NCBI RefSeq assembly: GCF_900111945.1
Contig: NZ_FOYO01000001.1
Location: forward strand, 2,487,751 to 2,551,750
Origin: Litoreibacter janthinus
GTDB lineage: Bacteria > Pseudomonadota > Alphaproteobacteria > Rhodobacterales > Rhodobacteraceae
DNA: 64,000 nucleotides
Direction of reading: 5' to 3'
The position numbers and the translations under genes are program-made. Positions 27,576 through 37,857 of the stretch are shown here, piece by piece (position 1 is the stretch's first letter; each line of letters starts with the position of its first letter). Below the pieces are notes generated by a model that was not told the DNA's origin, did not search any database, and saw only the letters and a program-made list of their open reading frames with translations.

Positions 27576-28097
27576 GTGGATTTCTACACAACCGCTTTCG
27601 AGCTTATCGACATGCGCTCGTTCTCGAACCTCTGGTTCTGGATTACATTGGCCTATGCGTGGTCTGCGGCGTCCCATTATGTGATTGGCGTCCCGTATGA
27701 CGTGGTCGCGCGTGCCGTGAAATACGGCGGGCAGGTCGAGCAGGACCTAAAGGACCTTGTCCGCGTCAACGCTAACCGCTTCATCTATATCGCAGACAAC
27801 GCCGGTAACTGGCTGGTCGGGTTCGCTTTTTTCGCGCTGACGGCCATGGCCATGTTGGGATTTTATTACGGCATGGAATTCAGCCAAGCGCTGTTCATGA
27901 TCTTCGCCCCGATGTCATTGGTTTTCGGCCTGTCGGTGCGCTGTGCGCGCCGGATCGACCACACGTCGCTGGCCGATATTCGCCAGAAACTGCGCCGCCA
28001 AAGGTTGGCTATTCAGGTGATCGGAATGATCTCGATTCTGGTCACGTCGATGTGGGGGATGTTCCACAACCTGTCTGTGGGCGTGCTGGGCGGTTGA
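27576..28097 (+). CDS. Conserved membrane protein upstream of mfd
   Basis: A 173-residue protein with about four membrane helices (residues 18-38, 68-88, 90-110, 145-165). It starts MDFYTTAFELIDMRSFSNLW. Relatives in Rhodobacteraceae have, as I recall, been labelled 'component of SufBCD complex', but nothing in the sequence shows a role in iron-sulfur assembly. It lies 31 bp before mfd and is probably on the same transcript. Confidence 0.75.
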   Translation: MDFYTTAFELIDMRSFSNLWFWITLAYAWSAASHYVIGVPYDVVARAVKYGGQVEQDLKDLVRVNANRFIYIADNAGNWLVGFAFFALTAMAMLGFYYGMEFSQALFMIFAPMSLVFGLSVRCARRIDHTSLADIRQKLRRQRLAIQVIGMISILVTSMWGMFHNLSVGVLGG

Positions 28098-28128
28098 CAC
28101 GCGCGACTGATGACGTAGGTCAGCGGCC

Positions 28129-31100
28129 ATGGATATGATCACCGTTTCCGGCGCCCCAGAGGGCTATGACGCGCAACTTCTGCTTAAGGAGTTGAAACGC
28201 GGCCCTGTGGTGCATGTGGCCCGAGACGACAAGCGCATGGCCGCGATGCGCACTGCGTTGGCTTTCTTCGCCCCCGAAGTGCCCGTGCTGGATTTCCCTG
28301 CATGGGACTGCTTGCCGTATGACCGCGTCTCGCCCAATGCCGATGTCGCTGCGGCGCGTATGGCGACGTTGGCGGGTCTGGCTGGCGGCGTCCCCGGTCC
28401 TTATATTTTGCTGACGACTCTCGCGGCCGCGACGCAATACGTCCCTGCGCGGGACGTTTTGGCCGGAGCGTCTTTCGTGGCCGAAGTTGGCAAGCAGATC
28501 AATGAGAAGGCCTTGCGCGATTATCTGGTCCGCATGGGCTTCTCTCAAAGCCCGACAGTGATGGAGCCGGGCGATTATGCCGTGCGTGGCGGGATTATCG
28601 ACATCTTCCCGCCCGGTGAAACGGGCCCTGTGCGTTTGGACCTGTTTGGGGATGTTCTTGACGGAGCCCGCCGCTTTGATGCGGCCACCCAACGGACGAC
28701 TGAAAAGCTGTCGCGCATTGAACTCGCCCCGGTCTCCGAGGTTATTCTGGACGAGGCCGCAATCACGCGCTTCCGCCAGAACTACCGCATCGAATTCGGC
28801 GCGGCAGGGACTGACGATCCGCTCTATGAAGCGATCTCGGCGGGTCGAAAGCATCAAGGCGTGGAGCACTGGCTGCCGTTCTTCCACGAAAAGCTGGAAA
28901 CCATCTTTGATTATCTTCCGGACGCGGTGGTGGCACTCGATGACCAGACAGAACCGTCCAGACTGGCCCGCTGGGACAGCATAGCGGATCAATATGACAA
29001 TCGCGCAGAGGCCCTGAAATCCAAGGCCCGCGTGGACAGCGTTTACAAACCTGTCCCGCCGAAATTGCTCTATCTCGACGACGCGGCCTTCAAAGCCGCG
29101 CTGAGCAACTCTCGGGTTCTGCAACTGGCGGTCCTTCCTCAGGCAACGGGCGCAGGTGTAACGGACGCGGGTGGCAGGATCGGGCGCAATTTCGCTCCTG
29201 AACGTCAAGCCGAAGATCGTAACATTTTCAGCGCTTTGGCAAATCATATTAACGCACTTAAGACCGAGCGCGCGGTAGTCATCGCCAGTTTCTCGGACGG
29301 TGCGCGAGAGCGACTTCAAGGGCTTCTCGACGATCAGGATATCCACGACATCAAGCTTGTTTCGTCCTTCAAAGACGTTGGCCCAACTGGAGTACACCTG
29401 ACGGTTTGGGGTCTGGAACAGGGCTTCACTGCAGCCGGACTTGCTGTCATCTCGGAGCAGGACGTCTTGGGCGACAGGCTGATCCGCCGCGCCAAAAAGA
29501 CCAAGCGGGCAGAAAACTTCCTGACTGAAGCTCAGGGCCTGTCTTTGGGCGAGTTGATCGTCCATGTGGACCACGGGATCGGGCGCTACATCGGCTTGGA
29601 GACGGTCACCGCAGCGGGCGCACCGCATGAATGTATCTTGCTGGAATATGCGGGCGGGGACCGGCTGTATCTGCCGGTCGAGAATGTTGAACTGCTGTCG
29701 CGCTATGGTCACGAGGAAGGCTTACTCGACAAGCTGGGTGGTGGCGCATGGCAGGCCAAGAAGGCCCGCCTAAAGCAGCGCATCCGCGATATGGCAGATC
29801 GCCTGATCCGCATCGCTGCAGAACGCGAACTCCGCCGCGCTCCTATTCTGGAGGCGCCGGCGGACATGTGGGAAGCCTTCTGCGCGCGCTTCCCGTATGA
29901 GGAAACAGAAGACCAGCTCACCACGATCGAGGCGGTGATGGACGATCTGGCCAAGGGTCGCCCGATGGATCGCTTGGTCTGCGGCGACGTTGGTTTCGGC
30001 AAAACGGAAGTCGCTATGCGCGCCGCATTTATCGCGGCGGCCAGCGGCTTGCAGGTGGCGGTGGTGGCCCCGACCACCTTGTTGTCACGTCAGCACACCC
30101 AAAGCTTCAGAGACCGCTTCCGCGGCTTCCCGATCAATGTGCGACAGCTGTCGCGGTTTGTCGGGACCAAGGAGGCGACCGAGACCCGCAAGGGCCTCGC
30201 AGATGGCACAATTGACATCGTGGTCGGCACCCATGCAGTGTTGTCCAAACAGGTCAACATCAAAAACCTTGGCCTGCTGATTGTCGATGAAGAACAACAC
30301 TTTGGCGTGCAACACAAAGAGCGGCTGAAGCAGCTACGCTCCGACATTCACGTGCTCACGCTGTCAGCCACGCCAATCCCGCGCACATTGCAGCTGAGCC
30401 TGTCTGGTGTCCGTGAGCTGTCGATCATCGGCACGCCGCCAATCGACCGGTTGGCCATCCGCACCTATGTTTCGGAATTCGACACTGTGACCATCCGCGA
30501 AGCGCTGCTGCGCGAGCACTACCGTGGCGGGCAAAGCTTCTATGTCGTGCCGCGTGTCACCGATTTACCGGGGATTGAGGAATGGCTGAAGGAGCATGTG
30601 CCTGAAGTCACCTATCTCGTTGCCCACGGCCAAATGGCACCGGGCGAGTTGGACAGCCGGATGAATGCTTTCTACGATGGCAAGTATGACGTGTTGCTGG
30701 CCACGACGATTGTGGAATCCGGCATCGATATCCCGACCGCCAACACGATGATCATTCACCGCGCGGACATGTTTGGCCTGAGCCAGCTGTATCAGATCCG
30801 CGGTCGCGTCGGGCGCTCCAAGACCCGCGCCTATGCCTATCTGACCACCAAGCCTCGCCAGAAACTGACGCCGACGGCAGAGAAGCGTTTGCGGGTTTTG
30901 GGGTCCATTGACAGTCTCGGAGCCGGGTTTAACATCGCCAGCCAAGACCTTGATATCAGGGGCGCAGGTAATGTTCTGGGTGAGGAGCAATCAGGCAATA
31001 TGCGCGAAGTCGGCTACGAGCTTTATCAGTCGATGCTGGAAGAGGCCGTGGCCAAAATACGCTCCGGCCAGATGGAAGGGCTTACCGATGATGACGGTCA

Positions 31101-31569
31101 ATGGGCGCCCACGATCAATCTCGGCGTACCGGTCCTCATCCCCGAGGACTACGTGCCTGATCTGGACGTGCGTTTGGGCCTCTATCGTCGCTTATCCGGC
31201 CTGACCACCAAGGTGGAGCTAGAAGGCTTCGCGGCAGAGTTGATTGACCGCTTCGGCAAGCTGCCGCGCGAGGTCAACACGTTGATGCTGGTCGTGCGGA
31301 TCAAAGCGATGTGCAAGCGGGCAGGGATCGCCAAGCTGAACGCGGGTGAGCGTGGTGCCACAATCGAGTTCCACAACAACAAATTCGCCAAACCCGAAGG
31401 GCTGGTTGCCTATCTTCAAGACGAACGGAATATGGCCAAGCTGCGCGACAACAAGGTTGTGGTGAAGCGGGACTGGAAGAACGAGGCTGACAAGATCAAG
31501 GGAGCCTTCGCCATAGCCCGTGATCTGGCGGAACATGCCGGAACATTCAAACCCGCGAAAAAAGCCTAG
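28129..31569 (+). CDS. mfd: Transcription-repair coupling factor Mfd
   Basis: A 1146-residue translocase that removes RNA polymerase stalled at DNA lesions and recruits UvrA. Domains in order: a UvrB-like N-terminal module (about 1-380), the RNA polymerase-interacting domain (about 475-545, [20 protein letters not shown]), a RecG-like helicase core with Walker A GDVGFGKT near residue 620, DEEQ near 719 and [12 protein letters not shown], and a C-terminal TRCF domain. The stop overlaps that of the convergent exporter gene by four bases at a CTAG palindrome. Confidence 0.97.
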   Translation: MDMITVSGAPEGYDAQLLLKELKRGPVVHVARDDKRMAAMRTALAFFAPEVPVLDFPAWDCLPYDRVSPNADVAAARMATLAGLAGGVPGPYILLTTLAAATQYVPARDVLAGASFVAEVGKQINEKALRDYLVRMGFSQSPTVMEPGDYAVRGGIIDIFPPGETGPVRLDLFGDVLDGARRFDAATQRTTEKLSRIELAPVSEVILDEAAITRFRQNYRIEFGAAGTDDPLYEAISAGRKHQGVEHWLPFFHEKLETIFDYLPDAVVALDDQTEPSRLARWDSIADQYDNRAEALKSKARVDSVYKPVPPKLLYLDDAAFKAALSNSRVLQLAVLPQATGAGVTDAGGRIGRNFAPERQAEDRNIFSALANHINALKTERAVVIASFSDGARERLQGLLDDQDIHDIKLVSSFKDVGPTGVHLTVWGLEQGFTAAGLAVISEQDVLGDRLIRRAKKTKRAENFLTEAQGLSLGELIVHVDHGIGRYIGLETVTAAGAPHECILLEYAGGDRLYLPVENVELLSRYGHEEGLLDKLGGGAWQAKKARLKQRIRDMADRLIRIAAERELRRAPILEAPADMWEAFCARFPYEETEDQLTTIEAVMDDLAKGRPMDRLVCGDVGFGKTEVAMRAAFIAAASGLQVAVVAPTTLLSRQHTQSFRDRFRGFPINVRQLSRFVGTKEATETRKGLADGTIDIVVGTHAVLSKQVNIKNLGLLIVDEEQHFGVQHKERLKQLRSDIHVLTLSATPIPRTLQLSLSGVRELSIIGTPPIDRLAIRTYVSEFDTVTIREALLREHYRGGQSFYVVPRVTDLPGIEEWLKEHVPEVTYLVAHGQMAPGELDSRMNAFYDGKYDVLLATTIVESGIDIPTANTMIIHRADMFGLSQLYQIRGRVGRSKTRAYAYLTTKPRQKLTPTAEKRLRVLGSIDSLGAGFNIASQDLDIRGAGNVLGEEQSGNMREVGYELYQSMLEEAVAKIRSGQMEGLTDDDGQWAPTINLGVPVLIPEDYVPDLDVRLGLYRRLSGLTTKVELEGFAAELIDRFGKLPREVNTLMLVVRIKAMCKRAGIAKLNAGERGATIEFHNNKFAKPEGLVAYLQDERNMAKLRDNKVVVKRDWKNEADKIKGAFAIARDLAEHAGTFKPAKKA

Positions 31570-32753
31570 CGTAGACCGCGCTTCACCAAGACGAAGCCCA
31601 AGGTTGACAACAGCGCTGTGCCAATCGCCAGCGGCAGCGGCGTGCCATTGAACGCCAGCCCGATGGGGGCGGCAATCGCCACACCCAGAATGGTCGCTAC
31701 CGCGCCTATCACCGAGGACGCAAGCCCCGCGATATGGCCAACCGGCTCCATCGCCATGGCGTTGAGGTTCCCGATGACCAAACCCGCCATAAAGAACAAA
31801 GATATGGTCCATATGATGTAAAGCGCAAAGGGCACATTGCCAAATACGGTCGCCATCAGGACCGCAAGGGAGAAGGCAATTTGCATGCCCAACCCGAAAG
31901 ATATCATGCGCTGCATGCCAAGACGCACCACAAGCCGCGCATTGATGATCGAGGCCGTGCCGGCAATAAGTGCGATGAGCGCGAACCAGAATGGGAATTC
32001 AGCACCGCGATCAAAGGTAGTCTCGAAGATCTGCTGGGTCGAGCTCAGGCAACCAAACAGCATTCCGTAAGCCAGAATTTGGACCGAGGTCGATAGGGTG
32101 AAGACCCGATAGGAAAAGCACTCTTTCATAGCCGCGAGCAACGCTGATGGCTTGAACGGACGGCGAGCCTCCGGGGGCAAAGTCTCGGGCTGGCGGATCA
32201 TCAACCAACCGATCACCACAAAGGCAAACAACACAAAGCTGTAGAACACCGCGCGCCAGCCAAGATAAGCGATAATGTAGCTGCCCAGTAGGGGGGCCAC
32301 TGCGGGGACGAGGGTAAAAATCATCATCGCATAGGACATGATTGCCGCCATCGACCGACCCTCATACAAGTCCCGGACAATTGCGATTGCAACGATCCTT
32401 GGTCCCGCAACCCCGAGCCCCTGCACAATACGACTGGCGAGCATAGTTTCCATTGTCTCTGCCTGACCAGCCATTGCAGCACCGATGACAAAGAGCACCG
32501 CTCCGCCAAGGATCACCGGCTTACGGCCAAAACGATCCGAGAGCGGTCCGGTGAATAATGTCCCGATCCCCATCCCCAATATAAAGCTGGTCAACACCAA
32601 CTGCGCCCTGTTCGGATTATCTGGCGTCAACGCTTGTGCGATTTCTGGCAGCGCGGGCAACATCGAGTCGGTGCTGAACGCCACCATGGCGAAGGTCAGT
32701 GCAATCAATGCGATGAACTCGGGCTGCGAAAGCCTCCGTGTGGGGCGGTTCAT
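31566..32753 (-). CDS. Bcr/CflA family multidrug efflux MFS transporter
   Basis: A 395-residue protein with 12 predicted membrane helices. MFS motif A is GPLSDRFGRKPVILGG, and the helix-1 sequence VAFSTDSMLPALPEIAQAL is a Bcr/CflA signature. I place the start at ATG 32753, which overlaps the stop of the preceding gene (ATGA), not at an in-frame ATG 66 bp upstream. Members export drugs or metabolites by proton antiport. It is the last gene of a four-gene overlapping operon that begins at 35344. Confidence 0.92.
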   Translation of the reverse strand: MNRPTRRLSQPEFIALIALTFAMVAFSTDSMLPALPEIAQALTPDNPNRAQLVLTSFILGMGIGTLFTGPLSDRFGRKPVILGGAVLFVIGAAMAGQAETMETMLASRIVQGLGVAGPRIVAIAIVRDLYEGRSMAAIMSYAMMIFTLVPAVAPLLGSYIIAYLGWRAVFYSFVLFAFVVIGWLMIRQPETLPPEARRPFKPSALLAAMKECFSYRVFTLSTSVQILAYGMLFGCLSSTQQIFETTFDRGAEFPFWFALIALIAGTASIINARLVVRLGMQRMISFGLGMQIAFSLAVLMATVFGNVPFALYIIWTISLFFMAGLVIGNLNAMAMEPVGHIAGLASSVIGAVATILGVAIAAPIGLAFNGTPLPLAIGTALLSTLGFVLVKRGLR

Positions 32754-33226
32754 AGTTTGACCTTTGCATACAGATAGATGGCGAGCGCCCAGATCATCAA
32801 CTCCAGCGAAAAGGTCCAATGCAGGAGGAAGGATAGAATAAAATGGCTCTGGGTGGCTGGAACTGTGAAAAAGTGGAAGAACCGGTCACTGAAGGGCCAA
32901 GCCCACGCGATGTCACCCGCAACTGTGTCGAGCACCAGATGCAAGAAGATTGCCGCGAAGAATACTCGGGCTGGGGGCAACCATCTTGGACGGACTTGGC
33001 GCAAGCCAAGCAGCGTGAGGGCGGCGACGACAAGCCAGAATCCCGGAATGTGCACCCAGTAGGAATGATGATGGAAAGCGCGATTATCGATGAGGTAAAA
33101 CCAGATCAGATCAAAGTCGGGCAGGACAGCCCCAAGTAGCGCCGCAGGCATCAACCAAGGATGAACGCCATAGCGTTGTGCAGTTCGACCAAGGATGTAG
33201 CCGGAAGGAAGGTGGGCCGTGATCAT
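32750..33226 (-). CDS. Putative membrane-bound metal-dependent hydrolase (DUF457/YdjM-like)
   Basis: A 158-residue protein with about four membrane helices and conserved histidines and aspartates: HLPSGYILGR, LPDFDLIWFYLIDNRAFHHH and HLVLDTVAGDIAW. These fit the DUF457 (YdjM-like) family of membrane-bound presumed metal hydrolases. It overlaps the upstream DsbA-like gene and the downstream exporter by four bases each. The substrate is unknown. Confidence 0.75.
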   Translation of the reverse strand: MITAHLPSGYILGRTAQRYGVHPWLMPAALLGAVLPDFDLIWFYLIDNRAFHHHSYWVHIPGFWLVVAALTLLGLRQVRPRWLPPARVFFAAIFLHLVLDTVAGDIAWAWPFSDRFFHFFTVPATQSHFILSFLLHWTFSLELMIWALAIYLYAKVKL

Positions 33227-33867
33227 TCCTGCGCTGCAAGCTGCTCGTTGATCTCGCCGATCACATTGCCCCAAAGATCAGGCTGCTGCGCACCGGACAG
33301 GACATGTTGATTGGCGACAACAAAGGTCGGCACGCCGGATACGCCGCGCTCTCGGGCATTGGCATCACGGGCGCGAATGTCCGCGACGTCTTGATCGGTC
33401 GCAAAGAGGCGTTCGACCATCGCGCGGTCCATTTCCGCGGCCTCCGCAATGTCGAGCAGCACATTTATGTCGCCGATGTCGCGACCCTCTTTGAAATAGG
33501 CTTTGAACAGTTTCGAGACGACTGCGGTCTGACGGCCCTCCAACCCGGCCCAATGGATCAAGCGGTGCGCATTGATCGTGTTGGGCGTGCGCTGAATCGC
33601 ACCAAAATCAATGTCGAGTCCAGCGGCCTCTGCGGCCTGCGCGATTTGGGCATAGACCCGCACCGCACCCTCTTTGCCGCCGAATTTGTGCTCCAGATAC
33701 TCGCGGCGATCCATGCCATTTTCTGGCATCGTCGGGTTCAGCTGAAACGGGTGCCATTCGATGGTGAACGGGTGGTCTGGATTCGCCTCAAGGGCGCGGT
33801 CCAGATGGGCTTTGCCGATATAGCACCACGGGCAAATAACGTCGGAAATAATGTCGAGCTTAATCAT
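33223..33867 (-). CDS. FrnE-like DsbA-family oxidoreductase
   Basis: A 214-residue cytosolic thioredoxin-fold protein with the active site CPWC near residue 13 (IISDVICPWCYIGK) and GVSGVPTFVV as the cis-proline loop. NTINAHRLIHWA is a hallmark of the FrnE / 2-hydroxychromene-2-carboxylate isomerase-like group. I choose ATG 33867, which overlaps the end of the AMP-ligase gene by 8 bp. It is probably a thiol oxidoreductase. Confidence 0.9.
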   Translation of the reverse strand: MIKLDIISDVICPWCYIGKAHLDRALEANPDHPFTIEWHPFQLNPTMPENGMDRREYLEHKFGGKEGAVRVYAQIAQAAEAAGLDIDFGAIQRTPNTINAHRLIHWAGLEGRQTAVVSKLFKAYFKEGRDIGDINVLLDIAEAAEMDRAMVERLFATDQDVADIRARDANARERGVSGVPTFVVANQHVLSGAQQPDLWGNVIGEINEQLAAQE

Positions 33868-35344
33868 CAAGGGCCTCAAATGCGTCGCGAAGCAAGCGTC
33901 GGTTCAGCTTGCCGTTTCCGCCTTTAGGCAACGTGTCGCGGTGGATGTAAAGACGTGGCTGCTTGTATCTTGCGAGCAGCGTCTGTGCATGTGCGCGCAG
34001 AACGGCCTCGTCGATCAATGCGTCCGCTGTGTAGAACAGCGCGATGACCTGAGTGTCCGCCTTGATTTCAACAGCTGTCGCGGCACAGCCGGTAATGCCA
34101 AGCGATTGAGAGAAAGCTGCTTCGACCTCCAAGGGCGATACGCGGTAGCCACCCGCGTTCATCATATCGTCATTGCGCCCCAAGTAAGTCACGTCGCCCT
34201 GCGCACTCATCGAAACGGTGTCGGCGGTGATGAACCAATCTCCAGACGGCAGGTCAGAATCCAGATACCCCAACATCAGGCCCGGATCGTCGCGGTGGAT
34301 CGCCAGCAAGCCGGGAGTATCCGGGGCTACAGGCTGTCCATCATGAAGGACGGCGATGCGGCGCCCGTCCTGCGGTCTTCCGGAGGTGTTTGGCGCCGCG
34401 GGCGCGCTTGGGCTCCCCGAGATGAAGGTGGAACACTCTGACATGCCCAATGCCTCATGAATGTCGGTTCCCGTAGCCTCCGCCCATTTCCGGCGGATCG
34501 CATGGGGCAAACTTTCGCCCGCCGACAAACCGTGACGCAGGTTGGGCATCTGTGGCAAAGGCGACTTTAATATCTGCCGATAAACGCCTGGTGCTGCTGC
34601 AAAGATACTTGCCTGATGCTCCGCGACCAAGCCGCCCAATGCTTCGGAGGGAATGCCGCTAGCAGGGATCAGTGCGGTGGCACCGGCGCTCCACGGGTCC
34701 ATCAAGCCTGTGCCAAGGGTGTAGGTCCAGTTGAACGCACCGGCATGAAGCACCCGATCTTGCTCGGTCAAACTGTACCAGCCGTCCCACATCATCCGAC
34801 GCGCCCAGATGGCACGATGCGCATGGCGCACACCGCTGGGCCGACCAGACGTGCCCGAAGTGAAGATGATATAGGCGAGCCTGTTGGGATCACCCAATAC
34901 GGGCAAGGCAGGTTCGGCAACCGGCAAGGAGGCCAGAACAGGGGCAGGGTGATCGGGAAGCGATACCCCAACCTGATGCAAAACCAAGGCGGGGTTGGTT
35001 TGACGTGCAATTTCGGTGGCCTCAAATGCTGTCAATTGCGACGAGGCGGGGATCGGAACCAGACCAACCCAAATGCAGGCCAGATACGCCACGGGAAAGT
35101 CCGGTGTATTCCCCAACCGAAACAACACGCGGTCACCTTCCGACAAGCCCAATGCCTTTAAGCCACCTGCTACGGCTGTCACTCGGTCATAGAGCGCGCC
35201 GTAGCTTAGTATATCTGGTTCTGCGCCCACGACTTGCAGCGCCGGCTTGTCGCCCAACTCTTTGGCTCGCGACAGCACGTAAGCTGCCATATTGAACGGT
35301 GCGGGGCAGGGTGGCGGTGGGCCCTGATCGAAGACAGATTGCAT
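33860..35344 (-). CDS. AMP-dependent acyl-CoA synthetase/ligase
   Basis: A 494-residue adenylate-forming enzyme. Core motifs are YIIFTSGTSGRPSGVRH (ATP-phosphate loop), the hinge region YLGRNDDMMNAGGYRVSP and the catalytic lysine in LPKGGNGKLNRR. It activates a carboxylic acid with ATP and CoA; the overall form resembles benzoate-CoA or medium-chain acid ligases but the substrate cannot be assigned. I chose ATG 35344; an upstream extension of 55 residues has no family similarity. It is divergent from the XRE-cupin regulator, 58 bp away. Confidence 0.9.
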   Translation of the reverse strand: MQSVFDQGPPPPCPAPFNMAAYVLSRAKELGDKPALQVVGAEPDILSYGALYDRVTAVAGGLKALGLSEGDRVLFRLGNTPDFPVAYLACIWVGLVPIPASSQLTAFEATEIARQTNPALVLHQVGVSLPDHPAPVLASLPVAEPALPVLGDPNRLAYIIFTSGTSGRPSGVRHAHRAIWARRMMWDGWYSLTEQDRVLHAGAFNWTYTLGTGLMDPWSAGATALIPASGIPSEALGGLVAEHQASIFAAAPGVYRQILKSPLPQMPNLRHGLSAGESLPHAIRRKWAEATGTDIHEALGMSECSTFISGSPSAPAAPNTSGRPQDGRRIAVLHDGQPVAPDTPGLLAIHRDDPGLMLGYLDSDLPSGDWFITADTVSMSAQGDVTYLGRNDDMMNAGGYRVSPLEVEAAFSQSLGITGCAATAVEIKADTQVIALFYTADALIDEAVLRAHAQTLLARYKQPRLYIHRDTLPKGGNGKLNRRLLRDAFEALDD

Positions 35345-35402
35345 GGCCCAAAGGGCTAGCCCCCATTGCAAGGAGCTGCAAGAGGGCGCTAAAAGATCGA
35401 CC

Positions 35403-36026
35403 ATGACCAGCAAAGACGAACCCAGCCTTATCCGCCTTGCCCGCGCCAGCGGCGAGAACAGCCCTGTCGAGCCGCTAAACCTTGGCGCGCGCGTTCGCGA
35501 ATTGCGCAAGGCGCGTGACTGGACGTTGGAGCAGGCTGCGAAGGAAGCGGGTTTGGCACGCTCGACCCTCTCGAAGATCGAGAACGATCAGATGTCGCCG
35601 ACATTCGAGCTGATGAAGAAGCTTGCCGAAGGATTGGGCATCGGCATGCCGCAACTGTTCACCCCGCCGAAGAAGGCACAGGTGAATGGCCGGATGGACG
35701 TGACCCGCTCCGACGAAGGCTCCACCCATGTCACGCCTACCTATGAACACGAATTGCTGAATGCTGGCCTGACAAAGAAGGCAATGCTGCCCTACCGTGC
35801 CCGCATTCGCGCCCGCAGCTTCGAAGAATTCGACGGCTGGGTGCGTCATGACGGTGAAGAGTTCCTGTATGTTCTGACCGGCTCCGTGCGGCTGTTTACC
35901 GAGTTCTACGAACCGGTTGACATGAAACGCGGCGATAGCGCCTATTACGACGCTTCGATGGGGCACAATTTGGTATCGACCAGCGCCGAAGACGCGCTGA
36001 TCCTTTGGGTCACTTCGATGACCTGA
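35403..36026 (+). CDS. XRE family regulator with cupin sensor domain
   Basis: A 207-residue protein with an HTH of the XRE type at about residues 28-83 (RVRELRKARDWTLEQAAKEA, STLSKIENDQMSP) and a C-terminal cupin (EEFLYVLTGSVRLFTEFYEP, GDSAYYDASMGHNL). This architecture senses small ligands. The 58-bp divergent gap to the AMP-ligase suggests it controls that operon. I take ATG 35403; the in-frame ATG at 35343 would overlap the ligase start on the other strand. The 3' end overlaps the aquaporin gene by 17 bp in convergent orientation. Confidence 0.88.
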   Translation: MTSKDEPSLIRLARASGENSPVEPLNLGARVRELRKARDWTLEQAAKEAGLARSTLSKIENDQMSPTFELMKKLAEGLGIGMPQLFTPPKKAQVNGRMDVTRSDEGSTHVTPTYEHELLNAGLTKKAMLPYRARIRARSFEEFDGWVRHDGEEFLYVLTGSVRLFTEFYEPVDMKRGDSAYYDASMGHNLVSTSAEDALILWVTSMT

Positions 36027-36666
36027 ACAGCCAGCCTAGCAGCGGAACGGAGACCAGCGTCGCGGCGACTTGCACTGCAATGAAGCCTGGCGCGTGCGCG
36101 GGCAAAATACCAGCGAACGTATCTGTTAAGCTCCGCGCGATGGACACAGCGGGATTGGCGAAGCTAGTGGATGCCGTGAACCAGTAAGCGCCGGTGATAT
36201 ACAGCGCCACAAGGGTCGGGACAGAATCCGCTCGGGCCGCCAGCCCGCCAAAGATCACAAACAGAAGGCCAAACATGGCGACGGCCTCTGCACTCCATTG
36301 CCCGAGCCCTGCGCGTTCTGTTGTGGAGAGTTGCAGGATTGGCAGATCAAACATCAAATGGGTGATCCAGACCCCCAATATGCCGCCCAAGACTTGCGCC
36401 AGAACATAGGCCACAGCCATTGCCGGCGCGATTTCCCAACGAACGAGGAAGGCGAGCGTCACGGCAGGATTAAAGTGCGCGCCGGAAATCGGGCCAAGGA
36501 CAGTGATGATCGCATACAACATACAACCCGTGGCAATGGCGTTTGCCAACAGGGCGATGGCGGTGTTCCCGCCAGCTAGGCTTTCGCCCATGATGCCGGA
36601 CCCAACGACCGATATCAGAAGCAGTGTCGTACCCAATGCTTCAGCTGCAAGTTTGCGACCAGTCAT
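36010..36666 (-). CDS. Aquaporin (MIP family)
   Basis: A 218-residue membrane channel with six helices and the two NPA loops, HFNPAVTLAF and FANPAVSIAR. The residue after the second NPA is valine-serine-isoleucine-alanine-arginine, keeping the selectivity arginine. Water or small neutral solutes would pass; glycerol or metalloid transport cannot be excluded. It is transcribed against the XRE-cupin gene. Confidence 0.92.
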   Translation of the reverse strand: MTGRKLAAEALGTTLLLISVVGSGIMGESLAGGNTAIALLANAIATGCMLYAIITVLGPISGAHFNPAVTLAFLVRWEIAPAMAVAYVLAQVLGGILGVWITHLMFDLPILQLSTTERAGLGQWSAEAVAMFGLLFVIFGGLAARADSVPTLVALYITGAYWFTASTSFANPAVSIARSLTDTFAGILPAHAPGFIAVQVAATLVSVPLLGWLFRSSK

Positions 36667-36800
36667 AAAAAATCACCATATGTGTACGGGGATAGAATTC
36701 TAAACCAGACGGCCGAGGTGCAGCGGCGCAAACCCAAGATTTCCATTGTGTCTCCAAAGTAGTCGCAACTCACTAAAGTCGCGCTGTAACGCTTTTAAGA

Positions 36801-37829
36801 CTATTCAAACATCGCGCGCAAATCGACCGAGGAATTCTGCCCCAGATCATCGAAATGAGCGTCAAGGAATCCATCCGCCGCCTTGCGCCCTGCCGACTTC
36901 AACTCATGCAGAACATATGGTGTCGGGATACTTTTGGTCGCCACGGAAAGCTGGGTCATCAGCGCGTCGTCAGAGATCATATGCACCAGCACATCCTTCA
37001 TAGAGCCACGTGTCACCTTGCCTTTAGCGATCAGGTCGCGCACGAACTGGATCGCCCGCAATTCGCGAAACAACGAGCCGTTGAAACTGATCTCATTGAT
37101 GCGGTTCTGAATTTCCGTCGCCTTGCGAGGCAGCTCCTCGCGGTGAAGCGGGTTGATGTTCACAATCACCACATCCTCAGGAAACTGAGGCTCGAACAGC
37201 GGAAAGAGGGCAGGGTTGCCCATATACCCGCCGTCCCAATAAGCCTCGATCCGATCTGTTTTAGGGTCGAAGATTTCCACCGCCTGAAAAATTGTGGGCA
37301 AGCAGCCTGACGCCAAAATAGCGTCGGTGTCTGTGTCGTCATGATCGAAAATGCGGATTTTCCCCGAGCGTACATTCGTAGCACAGATAAACAGATCGGG
37401 GCCTTCTTTGGCGCAGACCTCGTCAAAGTTCAGTTGCTCCACAATCGGGCGCAAAGGGTGGGTGTAAAACAAGCCAAGATTATAAGGGCTCGCCATCCGG
37501 CTATAGATGTCGATGGCTTGGTAAAGTGGCGACGACTCTACCGCGTGGCTCACCGACCCCGGTGTGATGCCATGCATCCAACTGTGAAGGTGAGATTGGT
37601 CCGTCGCACCAATTTCGCCCCACAGCCAGTCCAGCTTGGCCTTGGCGCCATCTGCTTCGCCTTCCAACAAGCCTGATTTCAGCGCGGCACCATTCAAGGC
37701 CCCCGCAGAGGTGCCGGTGATCGCGGCAATCTCGATACGGTCATCCTCCAGGATGCGATCAAGCACACCCCACGTGAACGCGCCATGCGCTCCGCCGCCC
37801 TGAAGGGCAAGGTTGATATGTTTCTTCAT
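36801..37829 (-). CDS. Patatin-like phospholipase
   Basis: A 342-residue protein with the patatin features in order: the anion-hole loop LALQGGGAHGAFTWG, the nucleophile elbow GTSAGALNG and the catalytic aspartate in WDGGYMGNP. The Ser-Asp dyad hydrolyses acyl esters of lipids; in polymer-storing bacteria relatives act near 3-hydroxybutyrate genes. ATG 37829 fits the family N-terminus. It lies 28 bp after bdhA on the same strand, so the two are likely one operon. Confidence 0.9.
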   Translation of the reverse strand: MKKHINLALQGGGAHGAFTWGVLDRILEDDRIEIAAITGTSAGALNGAALKSGLLEGEADGAKAKLDWLWGEIGATDQSHLHSWMHGITPGSVSHAVESSPLYQAIDIYSRMASPYNLGLFYTHPLRPIVEQLNFDEVCAKEGPDLFICATNVRSGKIRIFDHDDTDTDAILASGCLPTIFQAVEIFDPKTDRIEAYWDGGYMGNPALFPLFEPQFPEDVVIVNINPLHREELPRKATEIQNRINEISFNGSLFRELRAIQFVRDLIAKGKVTRGSMKDVLVHMISDDALMTQLSVATKSIPTPYVLHELKSAGRKAADGFLDAHFDDLGQNSSVDLRAMFE

Positions 37830-37857
37830 TCTGGTGCAGCCAATATGGTGATCAAGA

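Noticed and set aside
28120-29712. 530-codon open frame on the minus strand opposite mfd
   Set aside because: It lies wholly inside mfd, which has clear family motifs; GC-rich codon use opens long antisense frames. Its translation has no recognisable domain.
31566-31569. Shared CTAG at the convergent stops of mfd and the exporter
   Set aside because: Curious but a simple result of dense packing; a similar TTAA overlap occurs at 61768-61771.
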